From contig JALMLS010000590.1 of assembly GCA_038496445.1 (NCBI GenBank), forward strand, positions 62,001 through 126,000: a stretch of 64,000 nt of DNA, written 5' to 3'. The stretch's first letter is position 1; the number at the start of each line of letters is the position of its first letter. Shown here in pieces: positions 1-12,600 of this stretch. Source of the DNA: Trichosphaerium sp. ATCC 40318 (lineage: Eukaryota; Discosea; Flabellinia; Trichosidae). The notes below the pieces were generated by a model. It was not told the origin of the DNA and made no database searches. It saw only the letters and a program-made list of their open reading frames with translations. The position numbers and the translations under genes are program-made.

Positions 1-90
1 GATTCTCCAGTGCCCTCTCCTGGCAATAATTACGATAACATGATGATCGGGGACATTACCAGCCTACTGTACACACGTTTTGCTACATAA
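1..90 (+). CDS. Possible 3' end of an upstream gene (partial)
   Basis: The frame starting at base 1 is open and reads about 29 residues to a TAA at 88-90, beginning DSPVPSPGN and ending YTRFAT. It could be the last exon of a gene starting left of the window. The stretch is too short to recognise a family, and chance openness is quite possible. From here to the bZIP gene I see only AT-rich DNA and one short ATG-led frame at 392-439. Confidence 0.25.
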   Translation, partial: DSPVPSPGNNYDNMMIGDITSLLYTRFAT

Positions 91-627
91 CATAATTATT
101 TGCTGACGTTGTAAAAAGACCAACTCCTGCGTTTACCCAGAATGCTGGTGCCTCAATGGGCCAAAACGATGGAGAAATAATCGCTGTACAAACTGGAGCA
201 CATATAAATGTACAAAACAAGCTTTTCATCCATTTTTTCATCTCATCACTTCCTTAGACATCCATAAACGACATTTCTTATCAAAAAAACCATGGTTCGA
301 GGCAACCACCTCCAAGAAGTACGTACACGCTTGGATATTTAAAACAAAGACCAGCCATAATAATAGAACTCTTTTTTAGTTCAACCAAACTATGGCGTTA
401 AAAGAAAACAACAAGATGACATACACTCAAGACCAGTAAAGCGTAGCAAGTCGAAACAACAAACACAAATTCCAGCAGGTATTATCAACAAAAAATTTAA
501 TTGCCTCCACACTACTCTAGTACGATACTAAAATATTTTTCTAGAAATTGCACACGTGTATATAAGCCAAGAAGACTTGTTAAATATTTCAAGCACTGCA
601 TTCGAACAACGTGTAAAAAAGTTGAGC

Positions 628-1291
628 ATGCACAGATCATTCACACTAGCTGAAAGCAAAGAAATTAAACGACAACGCCGACTTGTTAGAAACCGTGAAT
701 ATGCACGTGCTTCAAGACAAAAGAAAAAAGCAGACATTAAATCACTTCGTGCTCGTATCAACACGTGCGTTTTTAATCTAAAACCAAAAAGTGAAACACT
801 AACTTGATCCTTTTAGGTTAGAGGTTGAAAATGAGGCATTAAAAAAGGAGGTTGGCATGCTCAACAACAAAGTAAAAGAGCTTCAAAGCACTCCTTTTAT
901 GAATACAGGGCACTCTCAAGCGCCAGTAGTGAATAATGGCGGTATCTCTCCATTTTTTGACGCCAGCAAGCTATCATCTATTCAAATCAATCCATTCAAT
1001 TTTTCTGCCCAAGGCAAGGTCGGCGTTGCACTCTTTGCCTTACTCTTCATGGCTGTATTCTACTTGCCAATGTCAAACCTTCCAGGACGCAACCAATTAG
1101 GCCAGCACTCTCCTCGACGCATACTTGAAAATAGCAAACTGCCAGTTAACGATTTATACAACGGTGAGATTTCAGGACCTCAGTCGATAAACACCATTAT
1201 ACCCGATACCCCTCCAGCATGTGGTCCCTTACGGTATGGCTACGTTTATTGTGGCATCGGTGACGCAGAGCATTACACAGCGGCGGCTTGA
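628..1291 (+). CDS. Membrane-anchored bZIP transcription factor (ATF6/CREB3-like layout)
   Basis: Two exons joined across an intron at about 765-816 (GTGCGT...TTTTAG, with ACTAAC before the end). Exon 1 carries a bZIP basic region: a run of Lys/Arg, then the N-x7-R core in NREYARASR. The leucine zipper follows and crosses the splice. About 60 residues later comes a hydrophobic segment (VGVALFALLFMAVFYL) fit for one membrane span. The C-terminal tail has RRIL about 25 residues past it, matching the R-x-hydrophobic-Z pattern cut by site-1 protease in ATF6 and SREBP. The layout predicts an ER-held factor released by proteolysis; that is inference. The start is uncertain: the frame is open back to about 532, but 628 is the first in-frame ATG, and an upstream exon is possible. 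A similar protein lies at 37.1-39.0 kb. Confidence 0.75.
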
Positions 1292-1449
1292 TTTGTACAG
1301 TACTTGTAATTGTAAATAACCAGTAATTTTAATAATATAAGCCAAAAAAAAAACATGTTGTGTTTTTCTTTCTTTGTTCTTTATTTTAGAAATAATTAAA
1401 AGTACATTTGCATCCTCACTGCAGGTAACTACCTAGCCAGCGAATAATT

Positions 1450-2885
1450 TCAGTATGGCCAAACTTCCAAGTCATTTGACTCTCTCTAGATATCAGTAAT
1501 GTAAGTAAGCGAGCCTAAGGATAGATTGCTTTTGTATTATACGCACCTGCGAAGTCGGCCTGTACGGATCGTGACAACCAATTCTAAATGCTGCACATGT
1601 TGTATGATCCATCTTGCCTTGGTTCAGATGAGTTAGTCTAGAGATAGACAGTTACGCAGTTCTTACCTGGATACTTGGCATAATCACTTGCAAGAGGGAG
1701 ATTTGGGTTCTGTTCCATAAACTCTCTGCTCGAACTAGTTGTGAGTCGGCAATGATCCATCAGTTTCTTGGATATCTGTCTTGGCGATATAAATGTTTCA
1801 TCCGCCCCTATCAGCGCCTGCAGCAACTTGCATTCGTAAAGCTAAAAACAATAAAACGTCAAAAAAAAAACAGAAAAAAAACATGGCAAAAAAAAGTGTT
1901 CCGAACCATTTTCGCGTGCGACACCATGTCTCTGTCAAGTGAGTCCCAAGCAACACCAGCAGTAATTCCTTTAATATTGGCTTCTGCTGGAGATTTGCCT
2001 AGAGTTTGTGGATCGAGATTATCGTGCACGCCATCGGACACCACAAAAACAATGTCCTTTTCTGCCACAGGCGCACATATAAGCGCTAGGTTCCGAAGAT
2101 CCGGTTCTCCATCGTTAATATACGGCCCTATAGGCTCAGTTACGCTTTCCGATTTCAGAAAAAAAAAAAAGACCAACTAGCGCACCTATCCTGCCGCCTG
2201 GATCTCTGGCGTCTGTAACATCTATACGGTTTCCTGCTGTGATATCGACTACTTCTTTTTCCTTGTCCTTAAAGACAAAAGCCTTACAATCTCCAATCGT
2301 ACAGCAAACGAACGCCCAACTGGGGTCAGTCGGATAGTGCTTGTTATCAATCTGTACAACCACACCACCAAGTAGCGTTGTTGTACCTGCCATCCATGGA
2401 TCGTTTTTATCAAAGACTATGGCATGGTTCGCGTGATGTAGCGCGGAAATGAGTACATCACCGATCTCCTTTATCGTTTTAACTTCTCCCATTTTACCAC
2501 TCAGATATACAACAAATGCGTTTTTTGCTCTGTTGGCCGCCTCCTTAGGCCGTTCGCCCCAGTTACAGCCATCCGTTACGCAAAACAAAATACCGTTTTT
2601 ATGCGTGTGTATCCTGTAACTATCGCACATAGGATCGCCCTCTCTGCTGGCATTGTCTGGGTAGTGTGGATACGTTGATATCGTTGACCCGTACGCTTGT
2701 TTAAAACTTTTATCAGGCACTTCGCCTTCATACGGCCCACTAATTACAACGGGATTACTCATACATAGTCTTTTAATTTTCCAATTCGGCAAATCTTGTA
2801 GAAGATCATTATCTTCCTTGTATTGTTGAAAAACGCTCTTCCCTTTAGTACTACTTTGTTTTGCCATCTTTCTACCACAAGCCAT
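1450..2885 (-). CDS. PP2C-like protein phosphatase
   Basis: Read on the minus strand from ATG at 2885. I place introns at about 2128-2185, 1842-1906, 1618-1666 and just after 1547, each restoring frame. Visible PP2C-family motifs are CVTDGCNWG, CTIGDCKAFVF, DPGGRIGPY and VVSDGVHDN, followed near the end by YPGKMDHTTC. This matches the divergent PP2C group typified by Drosophila CG9801, metal-dependent Ser/Thr phosphatases or relatives. The aspartates of TDG, GD and SDG are the likely metal ligands. The substrate is unknown. The last exon is uncertain: splicing at TCTAG gives a short tail ending at 1450, but another acceptor would give a slightly longer one. A CACGTGAT site lies 17 bp upstream of the start codon. 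Confidence 0.75.
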
Positions 2886-3415
2886 GCGTTATCTGGTTTC
2901 CCACGTGATTATTTTGCTATTTTATCATTTAGTCCAACGAAATCACAACCAAACGATTTTGTACATAATTTGGATCAGTTTTTATTTTTGTTACAAGTGT
3001 TTCTGGCGATTGTGAGGCGGTTTTTTTTTTTGGTTTTTTTTTTGGCAATCAGGGTGAGAAAAGGATCGCATCGAATGATTCCGTCAGAAGCCAGTGGAGA
3101 AAGTGAGGGGCATGAGATGATGGGTGAGTCATTTTTAGTTGGTGTAACTTTTCGTTGGCTAGTTTGTGAAGCATTTCAAACGGTGGTGTTTGGGGTGTAC
3201 CCACAGTGGAAGCCTACGCAACAATAAACCGGAAACTATAAATAAACGACTCATAAAAACAATAAAAACGTACACTAGCAAACGGTTCGTAAATCCGAAC
3301 ACGATTAATTATCGGTAGAGATGAAGATGTGGAATCTACTCTCAATGCCAAGGAGCACCAGTAAGCAGAAGACACCCTCAACTAGAACAAAATGGTAACT
3401 GTTAGCTTATTTTTT
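2886..3415. other. Intergenic region
   Basis: About 530 bp between the start of the phosphatase gene and the 3' end of the next minus-strand gene. It contains poly-T runs near 3020-3050, AATAAA-like sequences around 3225-3265 and one E-box-type site (CACGTGAT, 2902-2909). A plus-strand frame through 2823-3227 looks like chance openness: low complexity and no recognisable domain. Confidence 0.5.
2902..2909 (+). promoter_or_regulatory. E-box-type motif CACGTGAT upstream of the phosphatase gene
   Basis: CACGTGAT sits 17 bp from the minus-strand start codon at 2885. The same octamer recurs through the window and is the core recognised by bHLH and some bZIP factors. The regulatory role is inferred from position only. 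Confidence 0.35.
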
Positions 3416-4208
3416 TTAACGTGCAACGTATGAGAAACGTGATTTATTGTCGGCACGCACGTGCATTCCTAGATTGATTAGTATTTAGAAAGATAAAGTA
3501 TGTACACGCACCTTCTATGCTGTGAATTGATGTAGCTTGCGCAGCTAAAGAACAAAAGGGGTTAGAGTAAGAACACAGCGCTAGTGGCAATAAGGGGGGT
3601 ACCTTGAGGTGGGTGTACTATCACTTCAAAATTGGGCGTTTCACGTAAACGTTTGATTATCTCCTCCAATCTAGTTACTCTTAGCTTGATAACAGCATAT
3701 GGGTACGTGCTGTGGTTCGTTCTTTAAGAAAGTGAATCGTTCTGCTCTGGTATAACAGTCAGTCAATAACGGAAATGATAAATGTAATCACGCACCTCGT
3801 TTTGGGCTTCCTTTGATCTTCTGGCTGCTCTGGAGGCGGATGTTCACCCACTCTGATTATTCGTCCTAAATCCCGTTAATATAACAGTTGCATGCACATT
3901 ATGTAACAAGAACCTTTGATTGGAGCTGCTGTCTCGCGTATCTTGTCAATATTGCTTCTGGCAGCATCAAAACAATTTTTTATCTGCTCAAACCCTTGCC
4001 AGTACGTTATAAACGCGTAATATTAGAGGTTAGAGGTACCTTGCTCTTTTTGAACGAGCATACCACCCGTTGTTGCTACAGCATCGAGCGTTTCGCGAAG
4101 AGAAACCCGTAGAGTACTTACCTACAAGAAATAAGCTTTTTAATTTACACTATACGCAACTAAAGCCAAAACATCATCAAATCGCTGTTCGACTGGGTCA
4201 GGTTCCAT
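3416..4208 (-). CDS. Small coiled-coil protein, unrecognised
   Basis: Minus-strand gene from ATG at 4208 (MEPDPVEQRFDDVLAL) with about six short introns, each inferred from GTACC/GTGCG/GTTCT donors and AAG/TAG acceptors that keep one frame open. The product is about 170 residues. An N-terminal helical stretch with hydrophobic heptads (LRETLDAV, GFEQIKNCFDAARSNIDK) is followed by a proline-rich linker (GEHPPPEQPEDQ) and a second helix (KLRVTRLEEIIKRL). No catalytic motif is visible. It could be a subunit of a Mediator, BLOC or tethering-type complex, but I cannot name it. It is divergent from the Rpt1 gene across a 135 bp shared promoter region. The last exons are the least certain. Confidence 0.5.
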
Positions 4209-4343
4209 TTAAGTAACAAACAGCTCAATTATACCCGTGGTCGCTGAGAAAAACGTGAGTCAAAATAATTCGACAAGCGAGGACAAAGTTATGTTAAGCC
4301 AATTTGAACAAAAAAGTTAACCTAGCTTACAAATAATTACATC

Positions 4344-6057
<1,714 letters not shown>

Positions 6058-6207
6058 GGGGGGGTCGCATTTGGGAAAACCCCTTTTTGGGAGAGGAGAG
6101 AGAACAACCAAACAACAAAAAAAGGAAAAAAAAAAAAAGAGGCAGGAGAGCAACTCAAAACTGGCTTGCCATCAATCGCTGTCCCCTCCATGTAAATTTA
6201 ATAATAA

Positions 6208-7383
6208 TTACAGTACTGTTTCACCTATATCCCCAGATTTACGTTTTCTCGAGTGTTGCTTTTGCAAACTCTTTTGGTAATCGTGTGCTTCTGTGTGAAG
6301 CTTCAAAAAAAAGGCATCATCCGTCTCTTCAGAGGAAGAATCATCATCTTGCGTTGCAGCTCCATTGCCTTGATCAATATTCATATCTGTTGTGGTCGGA
6401 GGCGGAGTGAAGACTCGCCAGCTTGGGATGGTAATGCTTTGCGCAGGCTTCATCTGGGATGGCCTCACTGCTTGACTTAATTGATTTGCCAGTGAGATAA
6501 TATCGTTTCGACGCGAATGAACGCTACGGCGAGGTACAAGGCGATTCTTTTTGAAGAAAAAAAGTTAACATAATTAATTGTTTTATACTTGTTGGGTGTA
6601 CCTTGCGCTTTTCGCGGCTCTTCTTCAACGCTGGTAAGTTTAGTTTAACAGATAGCAACGTCTTCTTATTAGAGAACGCTTTTACTTTCTCGTTGTCCTT
6701 ATCTATCTGGTCTGATTGCATCCAACAAGATACATTGCTGTGATTGTGCCATGACAGAAAGTAGTCCTTTTTTGAGTCTGTAGTGGTTGTTGCTGCAACT
6801 ACTCTGTCTATCCAGTACCCATTACACTGGTTTCGAGCAGTTTCAAGGAGCTCCAAGTGTTTAGAAGTGGCGTTGTAGGATCGGCAACAGAAAAGTTCGT
6901 TTGTATTTGTTGTGTTGCGCTGTGATGGGAGAAGCACAATACATGTCCTTCGTAGGTTGCGTAGGCTAGTTTGGACTGAGGTTGAAGATGTAAACACTTC
7001 ATTTACAGATGTTTCAGGTGCATCTATTAGTATGCGTTAGAGGTTATGATGAGGAGTTGCGCCGCTTACCTTCTGCGAGGGAAATTTGAGTTGGCGTGTA
7101 AAATCTAGTGCCACGAACAATATTCGGTGATTTAGCGTCACCTGTAATATGCGTGATGCGAATGAGGATATTATTGTCGTCTTCTATGGCCACTTCGGCT
7201 ACATCGCCTAGACATAATTAGTTTTAATAGCCGTTAACCACGTCACGCACCCACTGAGTATGCTGTTTTATTGACAACAGCAGAAGCGTAATAATGCCTC
7301 ATTTTGTCCTTGTACAACGGTAAATCGCTACATGACGGTAACGGATTGTATGCAGCTGTGGGATCGAGTTTAGGGTGTTTCAT
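6208..7383 (-). CDS. BAH domain plus PEHE-like motif chromatin protein
   Basis: Minus-strand gene starting at ATG 7383 (MKHPKLDPTA), although the frame is open further upstream. The N-terminal half reads as a BAH domain: YYASAVVNKTAYSVGDVAEV, then ILIRITHI, a conserved NEVF, LRRTCIVLL and ELFCCRSYN. BAH domains mediate nucleosome or chromatin-protein contacts. After a basic linker (LKKSREKRK) the C-terminus holds ITIPSWRVF and, after an acidic serine-rich stretch, DDAFFLKLHTEAHDYQK. That order resembles the PEHE domain of MSL1/KANSL1, which binds MOF-type histone acetyltransferases. The BAH call is fairly safe and the PEHE call is by motif only. It is convergent with Rpt1 and divergent from the epimerase gene. 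I count about four introns. Confidence 0.65.
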
Positions 7384-7521
7384 CAAGTTTAGCCTGTCAA
7401 ACTTGATAAAGCCTAATATATGTGTGCTGTGCGATGCGTACGCTGTCGGTGCGCCATTAGCGACTTAAAAAAGTGAAACTACAACAGTTAAGTATATTCA
7501 ACTTCATTTTTAGCAGTTATT

Positions 7522-8234
7522 ATGGCAACGATCACGGAGCTTGAGATTAAGGGATCTTATATTATAGAGTGTAAGCGATTTGGTGACGACAGGTATAAAA
7601 ATGATTTGCAAAGACATGTAATTAACACAGGTATTCTGTAGAGGTTGGTTTCAAGAGGTTTACCACGAAGGCAAGTACGCACACTTAAAACAAGAGTGGA
7701 ACCAGATTTCATTGTCTCAATCAACTAAAAACGTCGTTCGAGGTGCGTAAGCTATCTGTTTTTAGCGTCTAAACGTTGCAAAAAGGCATCCACGTTTCAC
7801 AATACACCAAGTTGGTCACTTGTATAACCGGTGCTGTATGGGATGTTGTAGTAGACTTACGCAAAGATTCACCAACGTACTTGAAAGTAAGATGGGCTTT
7901 TAACTTTTTTTTTTCTTTCAGAAGTTAAAAACAGCTACAGCAACTCACTCACTTCGCTTAGTGGAAAGGTAACGTGCTATCAGCTGAGAACAAGAAGCAG
8001 CTTTACATACCTGCTGGCTGTGGTCACGCTTTTTTTACTATGGAGCCAGCGACAATCATGTACTTTCAAGGTGGGGTATGGGTTCCTAAACTCGAAATGG
8101 ATACGAACTGGAAAGATCCTACAATCGGCATTGACTGGCCCAAGGCGGACACTTACATTCTATCCGATAAGGACAAGGCAGCGCCATGTCTTGCGGATGC
8201 GCGAAAGGCGTGGGAAGAGAGAAATAAAGCTTAA
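7522..8234 (+). CDS. dTDP-4-dehydrorhamnose 3,5-epimerase-like (RmlC family)
   Basis: ATG at 7522 (MATITELEIKGSYIIECKR) followed by three introns. The spliced frame gives GDDRGWFQEVYHEGK, NVVRGIHVSQYTKLV, DVVVDLRKDSPTY and LSAENKKQLYIPAGCGHAFF, the conserved order of RmlC cupins. These convert dTDP-4-keto-6-deoxyglucose to the rhamnose precursor. The second intron must end at about 7643 so that GWFQEVY follows DDR. Length (about 185 residues) fits the family. Rhamnose nucleotide synthesis is patchy in fungi, and no partner enzyme (RmlA/B/D or UER1) lies in this window. It may supply a cell-wall or glycoprotein sugar; the substrate is inferred. Base composition and introns look native. Confidence 0.85.
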
Positions 8235-8389
8235 GTGTCAAGTATAAACGTTCACAGTCTTTGTTTGTGTAAAAAGCTCTCAAAGGCATTTATTAAGGGT
8301 GTACATACCAAATATTAGGCTTGGAGTTCGTCTTTGGAGGAGTTGGGTAATAAAAATGCCAAAGCAGAAGCACAGCATTAATAAGCGCT

Positions 8390-8730
8390 TTAATGACCTC
8401 CTTCCAAAAATCCAGAGGAGTGTTTACCAATGTAATTCATAACTAGATGGAATGCGCAAATTGAAACAGCGATAGACCCACATAGTTTTTGTTGGAGCTC
8501 GTCGAGGTTCTTGCGGTTAGCTTTGATGAGTTCTAAGCGTGCGGCGTCGTCTGTAACAACTGTGGAGCTGTTTCAGTGTTAGAAGATTAAGAACTTTTCT
8601 ACGAGTTATATTACCGTGCGCCAATGTTGTTCATGCTGTATTGGCGAAAAGCTGGCATACCAGTAGCGTTTGGTAATCCGAAGGTACGAGGTACAGTGGC
8701 GGCAGCTAACCTGTTTTGGGCAGCGCGCAT
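8390..8730 (-). CDS. Small putative mitochondrial membrane protein
   Basis: Two exons on the minus strand, from ATG at 8730 to TAA at 8390, with an intron at 8568-8614. The 97-residue product starts with an arginine-rich, acid-free stretch (MRAAQNRLAAATVPRTFGLP...FRQYS) typical of a mitochondrial targeting peptide. A charged helix follows (RLELIKANRKNLDELQQKL), then a hydrophobic segment (SIAVSICAFHLVMNYIG) that could cross the inner membrane once. It resembles small respiratory-complex subunits in layout, but I cannot assign a family. It is convergent with the epimerase gene. Confidence 0.55.
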
Positions 8731-9644
8731 AGCGACACGAGAGCTGTAAAATATTAATTTAAACAAAGTATTTACGTTAGCTTACAGTGAGTTTTGTAGC
8801 ATTATGTAGTGTTTACGACAGGTATTATAAATTCACTTGTACTTACGAATGACGAACAGACTATCTGTTGACTTTTTTCTCATGAGACATTTTTTCATGC
8901 AACTTGATAAAACAGGATAGCGCTTAGAAGTGCAATTGGAACAAAATATACAATGCTTACTACACTGCAGTTTGCCTTCACCTCGCTAGCGTTCACCCAA
9001 AATCAAGGCATTAGAAATAAGGATTCTGGGTACCTCAACAATTACGTATAATCTCAGTACGACGTTTTCGAGTTACACGTGACATTGAACCCTAAGTTGT
9101 ATTAGCGTTTTGTCGTACCCTAATGATAGAACATTGATAGCAAAACCATTAGGTGTTAAATGCTGTTACATGGTGGTGGCTTTGTAATGTTCCGGTGCAA
9201 GGCTGAGTATGTTTTTATTCATGTCAAATAAGTTGCAATAGTCAGATGCCAGAAAAACTTACAACTCTAATCATTTAGGTTGCATAGTGCCGCACCGCGA
9301 ACCTGTTTTTGTATTTACATTATTGCAGATAAGGATATTGGCGCAGTTACAAATCCTAAAGTGGTACTGTACATTCCGTTTCAATGTCACAATACAGTAC
9401 TACTTGTTGGTGCACTAGTGGCGATTTTGGGTTAATTCCACTTCGGGCTTTCCTTGTTTGCAAAATTGTTATTGCCCGTGGAACTTCAATCAACAGCCAA
9501 CAACAGCGAAGAAGGATGGTATGGAGGTGATAAAATAAGATAGCGTGTTTAGTTCTTAAACAGCCGAGTAATATTTTGGTTATCAAATACTACGCACCGT
9601 TTTTGAAGTGTAACGCAGCTGTAATATAGAACGTGTTTAATGCG
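8731..9644. other. Intergenic region
   Basis: About 900 bp between divergent genes, AT-rich with scattered short frames. The longest minus-strand frame (9356-9586) lacks an ATG and any recognisable motif. I see no tRNA, snoRNA box pair or repeat that I can defend. Confidence 0.45.
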
Positions 9645-12600
9645 ATGGAACCAGACGTAGTACAGAGTCGATCAGCGAGGCGTAAGGTCCGAATAAAATA
9701 AATTGTTAGTTACAAGCAATCCATTAATTATCCCTTTGTATGCTAGTTTATCTAATATTCTATCGTAGAGCGTTAAGAATAGGTCTCGAAAGAGAAAGGC
9801 AACAGAAAATACTGACGCTCCTTCTGCTACACGCAGAAAAACTTCTCACAAGCGCTCCACAAAGGTAACATTCTTTTTTAAGTGACTGGAGGATAATAAA
9901 GTTACAGAAATTGTCAAAACGCTCAACAAAGGAGGACGACGAATCGACAAGCGAAGACGAGGAGAAATGGTAAAAAAGCTCAACGAACAATAAAACTACA
10001 AACACGTTTGTCAAAAAAAAGCACTACTTTGCTTACAAGGCTTTTTTTAGCTATCGTAGGAGTCTCAGAGAGCGAGTTATACTCGCTCACCAAGAACGCA
10101 AGGCGATGGAAGAGTTCTTTCACAACCTAGAACAAGTGAGTGCTCCTGAGCCTTGTAGCACGTAGAGAGAAACCTTTTCGAACTTCTCGTGACACGTTTT
10201 ACATAAAGCACAACTAACAAATTCTGTAGAAGCGCGTAAACCATCACTTTTTCAATGGCAAGCGTCTCACGCCAGAAGACATTGCACGTAAATGTAAGCA
10301 AAGGGCTATTTTTATCAATCACAATTTTCCAAATTCTGGTTTTTCCGTCTGATTTTCTGACGCTCCTCTTTGTTGCTTTTCTCGTAGTCAAACTCTTGGT
10401 CACTTCCGTTAATACTGAAGTAGCGAAACACAAACGGTTTTTGAATGCCAACTTGTGGAATCCCCCTGCAGAGTTTCAACACGACTCAGAGTTGCATGGG
10501 TTACCTGAACAAGATGACAACAAAGATGCACCTTCAGAAGCTTTAAAGAAGCAAGCTGCAGTTGAAATACCAGTATGGAGAACTATTTCTCGTGACACGT
10601 GCACCGAATATGAAGAAGAATATACAGACCGTTTCAAAGCGCGATACAACGAGGGTTTAATTATCACATGTCCGAGGAGCGTCAGAAAATCGAAATCAAA
10701 AGCTCATGCGTCCCCCAAGAAAAGAGGAGCGAGCTCTTCTCAATCACCCTTATCGCATATGTCTGCTATGATGGAGCCTAATGTTATTGTCACTCGGCGA
10801 CGACGAAGGTTGTCTGGTATTGAGCTGGCACCTTTAGAGCTGGACCCACAGCGTTCAGCTTTTAAAACAAAAATGGCTATACAATTGAAAAATGTTTTCG
10901 TAAAGGAAGCTTGGTTAGACCAAGAGGTAGAACTCTTTCAATATCTCTACAGTATTTACGGCTCCGAATGGAGACGTATATCCGATATCATGCAATCAAA
11001 GGTACACGTGAAAACAATTTAACGTGCCATGGACAACCTTGTTTTTTTTCAGCATGTTGTTTGCTCACCTACCTCTTTAGTCCCCACAATTCTTAAGGAA
11101 TACATACGAAAAGACCGGTGGATGCTTTAAAAACATAAAAACATTATCTGTAAAGGACACAACATGCCATTTGTGCCTGAAACAATACAATGGGTTCCAA
11201 CCAACAATTTTTTGTGATTGTTGTGATAGGTACAAAGGCCTTGTTTACCTCGTACATTCTGACACTCCTTATTACAGAGCCTATCACTTGGCTTGTCTTA
11301 ATCAAGATAATCCCGAACGGCCGTGGTATTGCTGCGAAGAGTGTAAGAACGTAGTAGCAATGGCAAGTATACACTCAATGTTTGTAACACTCATTGTTTT
11401 TGTGTAACTCTTAATTTAGCGATGCCAACATTGTTTATCTCCTGAAGATGGAGATAATATGCTTTTATGTGATAAATGCGATAAGGGTATCAATCTCTAA
11501 CATTGGCATTGTTGTATTAAATATGGTTTAGGATTTCATCTTTATTGTTTAAACCCTCCTCTTGAGAAGATTCCTTCAGAAGACTGGTTTTGTCCAACCT
11601 GTTCTGGAGCCTCACCTTCCACTTCACATTGTTCTAGGCCTGATACCATGGATGTAGATGGATATAGTGTCACTAGAGCCGCTTTATATGCCTCTGATGG
11701 AGCTTTGAAACGATCAAACACAATCACATTCACCGTCTCCAAGCCACTTTTTGTACGACTTTTTTTGAACCGGTCCTATTGACACGTACTAGTGTAATGC
11801 AAAGAAGAATAGTTTCATTGGCAAGGGTATTTCTATGCGACAGTGTGGGCACCCCCACATGAAGGACATGCTGCCTAGGAGCGTGTTTAACGACGTACGA
11901 TTTGATTTGCTTCAAAAACAGTTCTGGTTTTTTTTCAAACTTCTAAACCACTCGCAGGCAACCTTACCATTCTCTTGCGATAAGAACCTAGTAAATGAAC
12001 TGGCTTCTAGTGCTTCATTAAGCGTCCAAACCCTGATGAACCTTGGGAAGAAGTGTGTACCTTGTGCTTTTAGTAATGGCCTTCTTTTTGGATGTAACGG
12101 CGTCTTATACCCTCCGACAATGTCTTTGTTTGGTAAGCAACCAATGTCGATGAAATTAGGAGCGACCTTGGAGGATATCACAAAACACGTCCGACTCATT
12201 TCAGCTGCGGTTAACAAAGCAATCAATGCGACAATCTTGCGCTATGGTAAAAAGAAAAAAAGCAGAAGAAAACGAAGATCTTCGTCTTCATCAAAAGGTA
12301 GGCGCTCTTGTGCCTCAGCAAGTCAGTCATCAATGCGATCTGGTCAAGATGGATTCAGTGATGGAGAACAACGTGTATGGATCTTCCAAGCGAACCCAAA
12401 ATTGTACAGTATATCAGAGTCTATAAGTTCATTGAAGGACATGACATGGTTCATTAAACAACATATTCATAAGATTAAAAATGGTGATAAAGTACTCATA
12501 TGGGAGAGTGGAAAGAATGCTGGTGTTATTGGTATTGCATCTTTAACATCAGATCCACAAGAGATGGCAGAAGCAAGAGGCATGTCAAAGTTTGCTTTGG

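Noticed and set aside
1752-2180. Plus-strand 142-codon frame
   Set aside because: It is antisense to exons of the PP2C-like gene, lysine-rich from poly-A tracts, with no domain.
2823-3227. Plus-strand 134-codon frame rich in Phe/Leu
   Set aside because: It overlaps the phosphatase start antisense and then intergenic poly-T; its hydrophobic residues come from T runs.
10255-10390. Methionine-led frame with a hydrophobic start (MASVSRQKT...FLVVKLLV) suggesting a membrane protein
   Set aside because: Bases from about 10294 to 10388 are an intron (GTAAGC...CGTAG) of the PHD-EVE gene. The upstream exon frame joins the downstream exon and the hydrophobicity is intronic.
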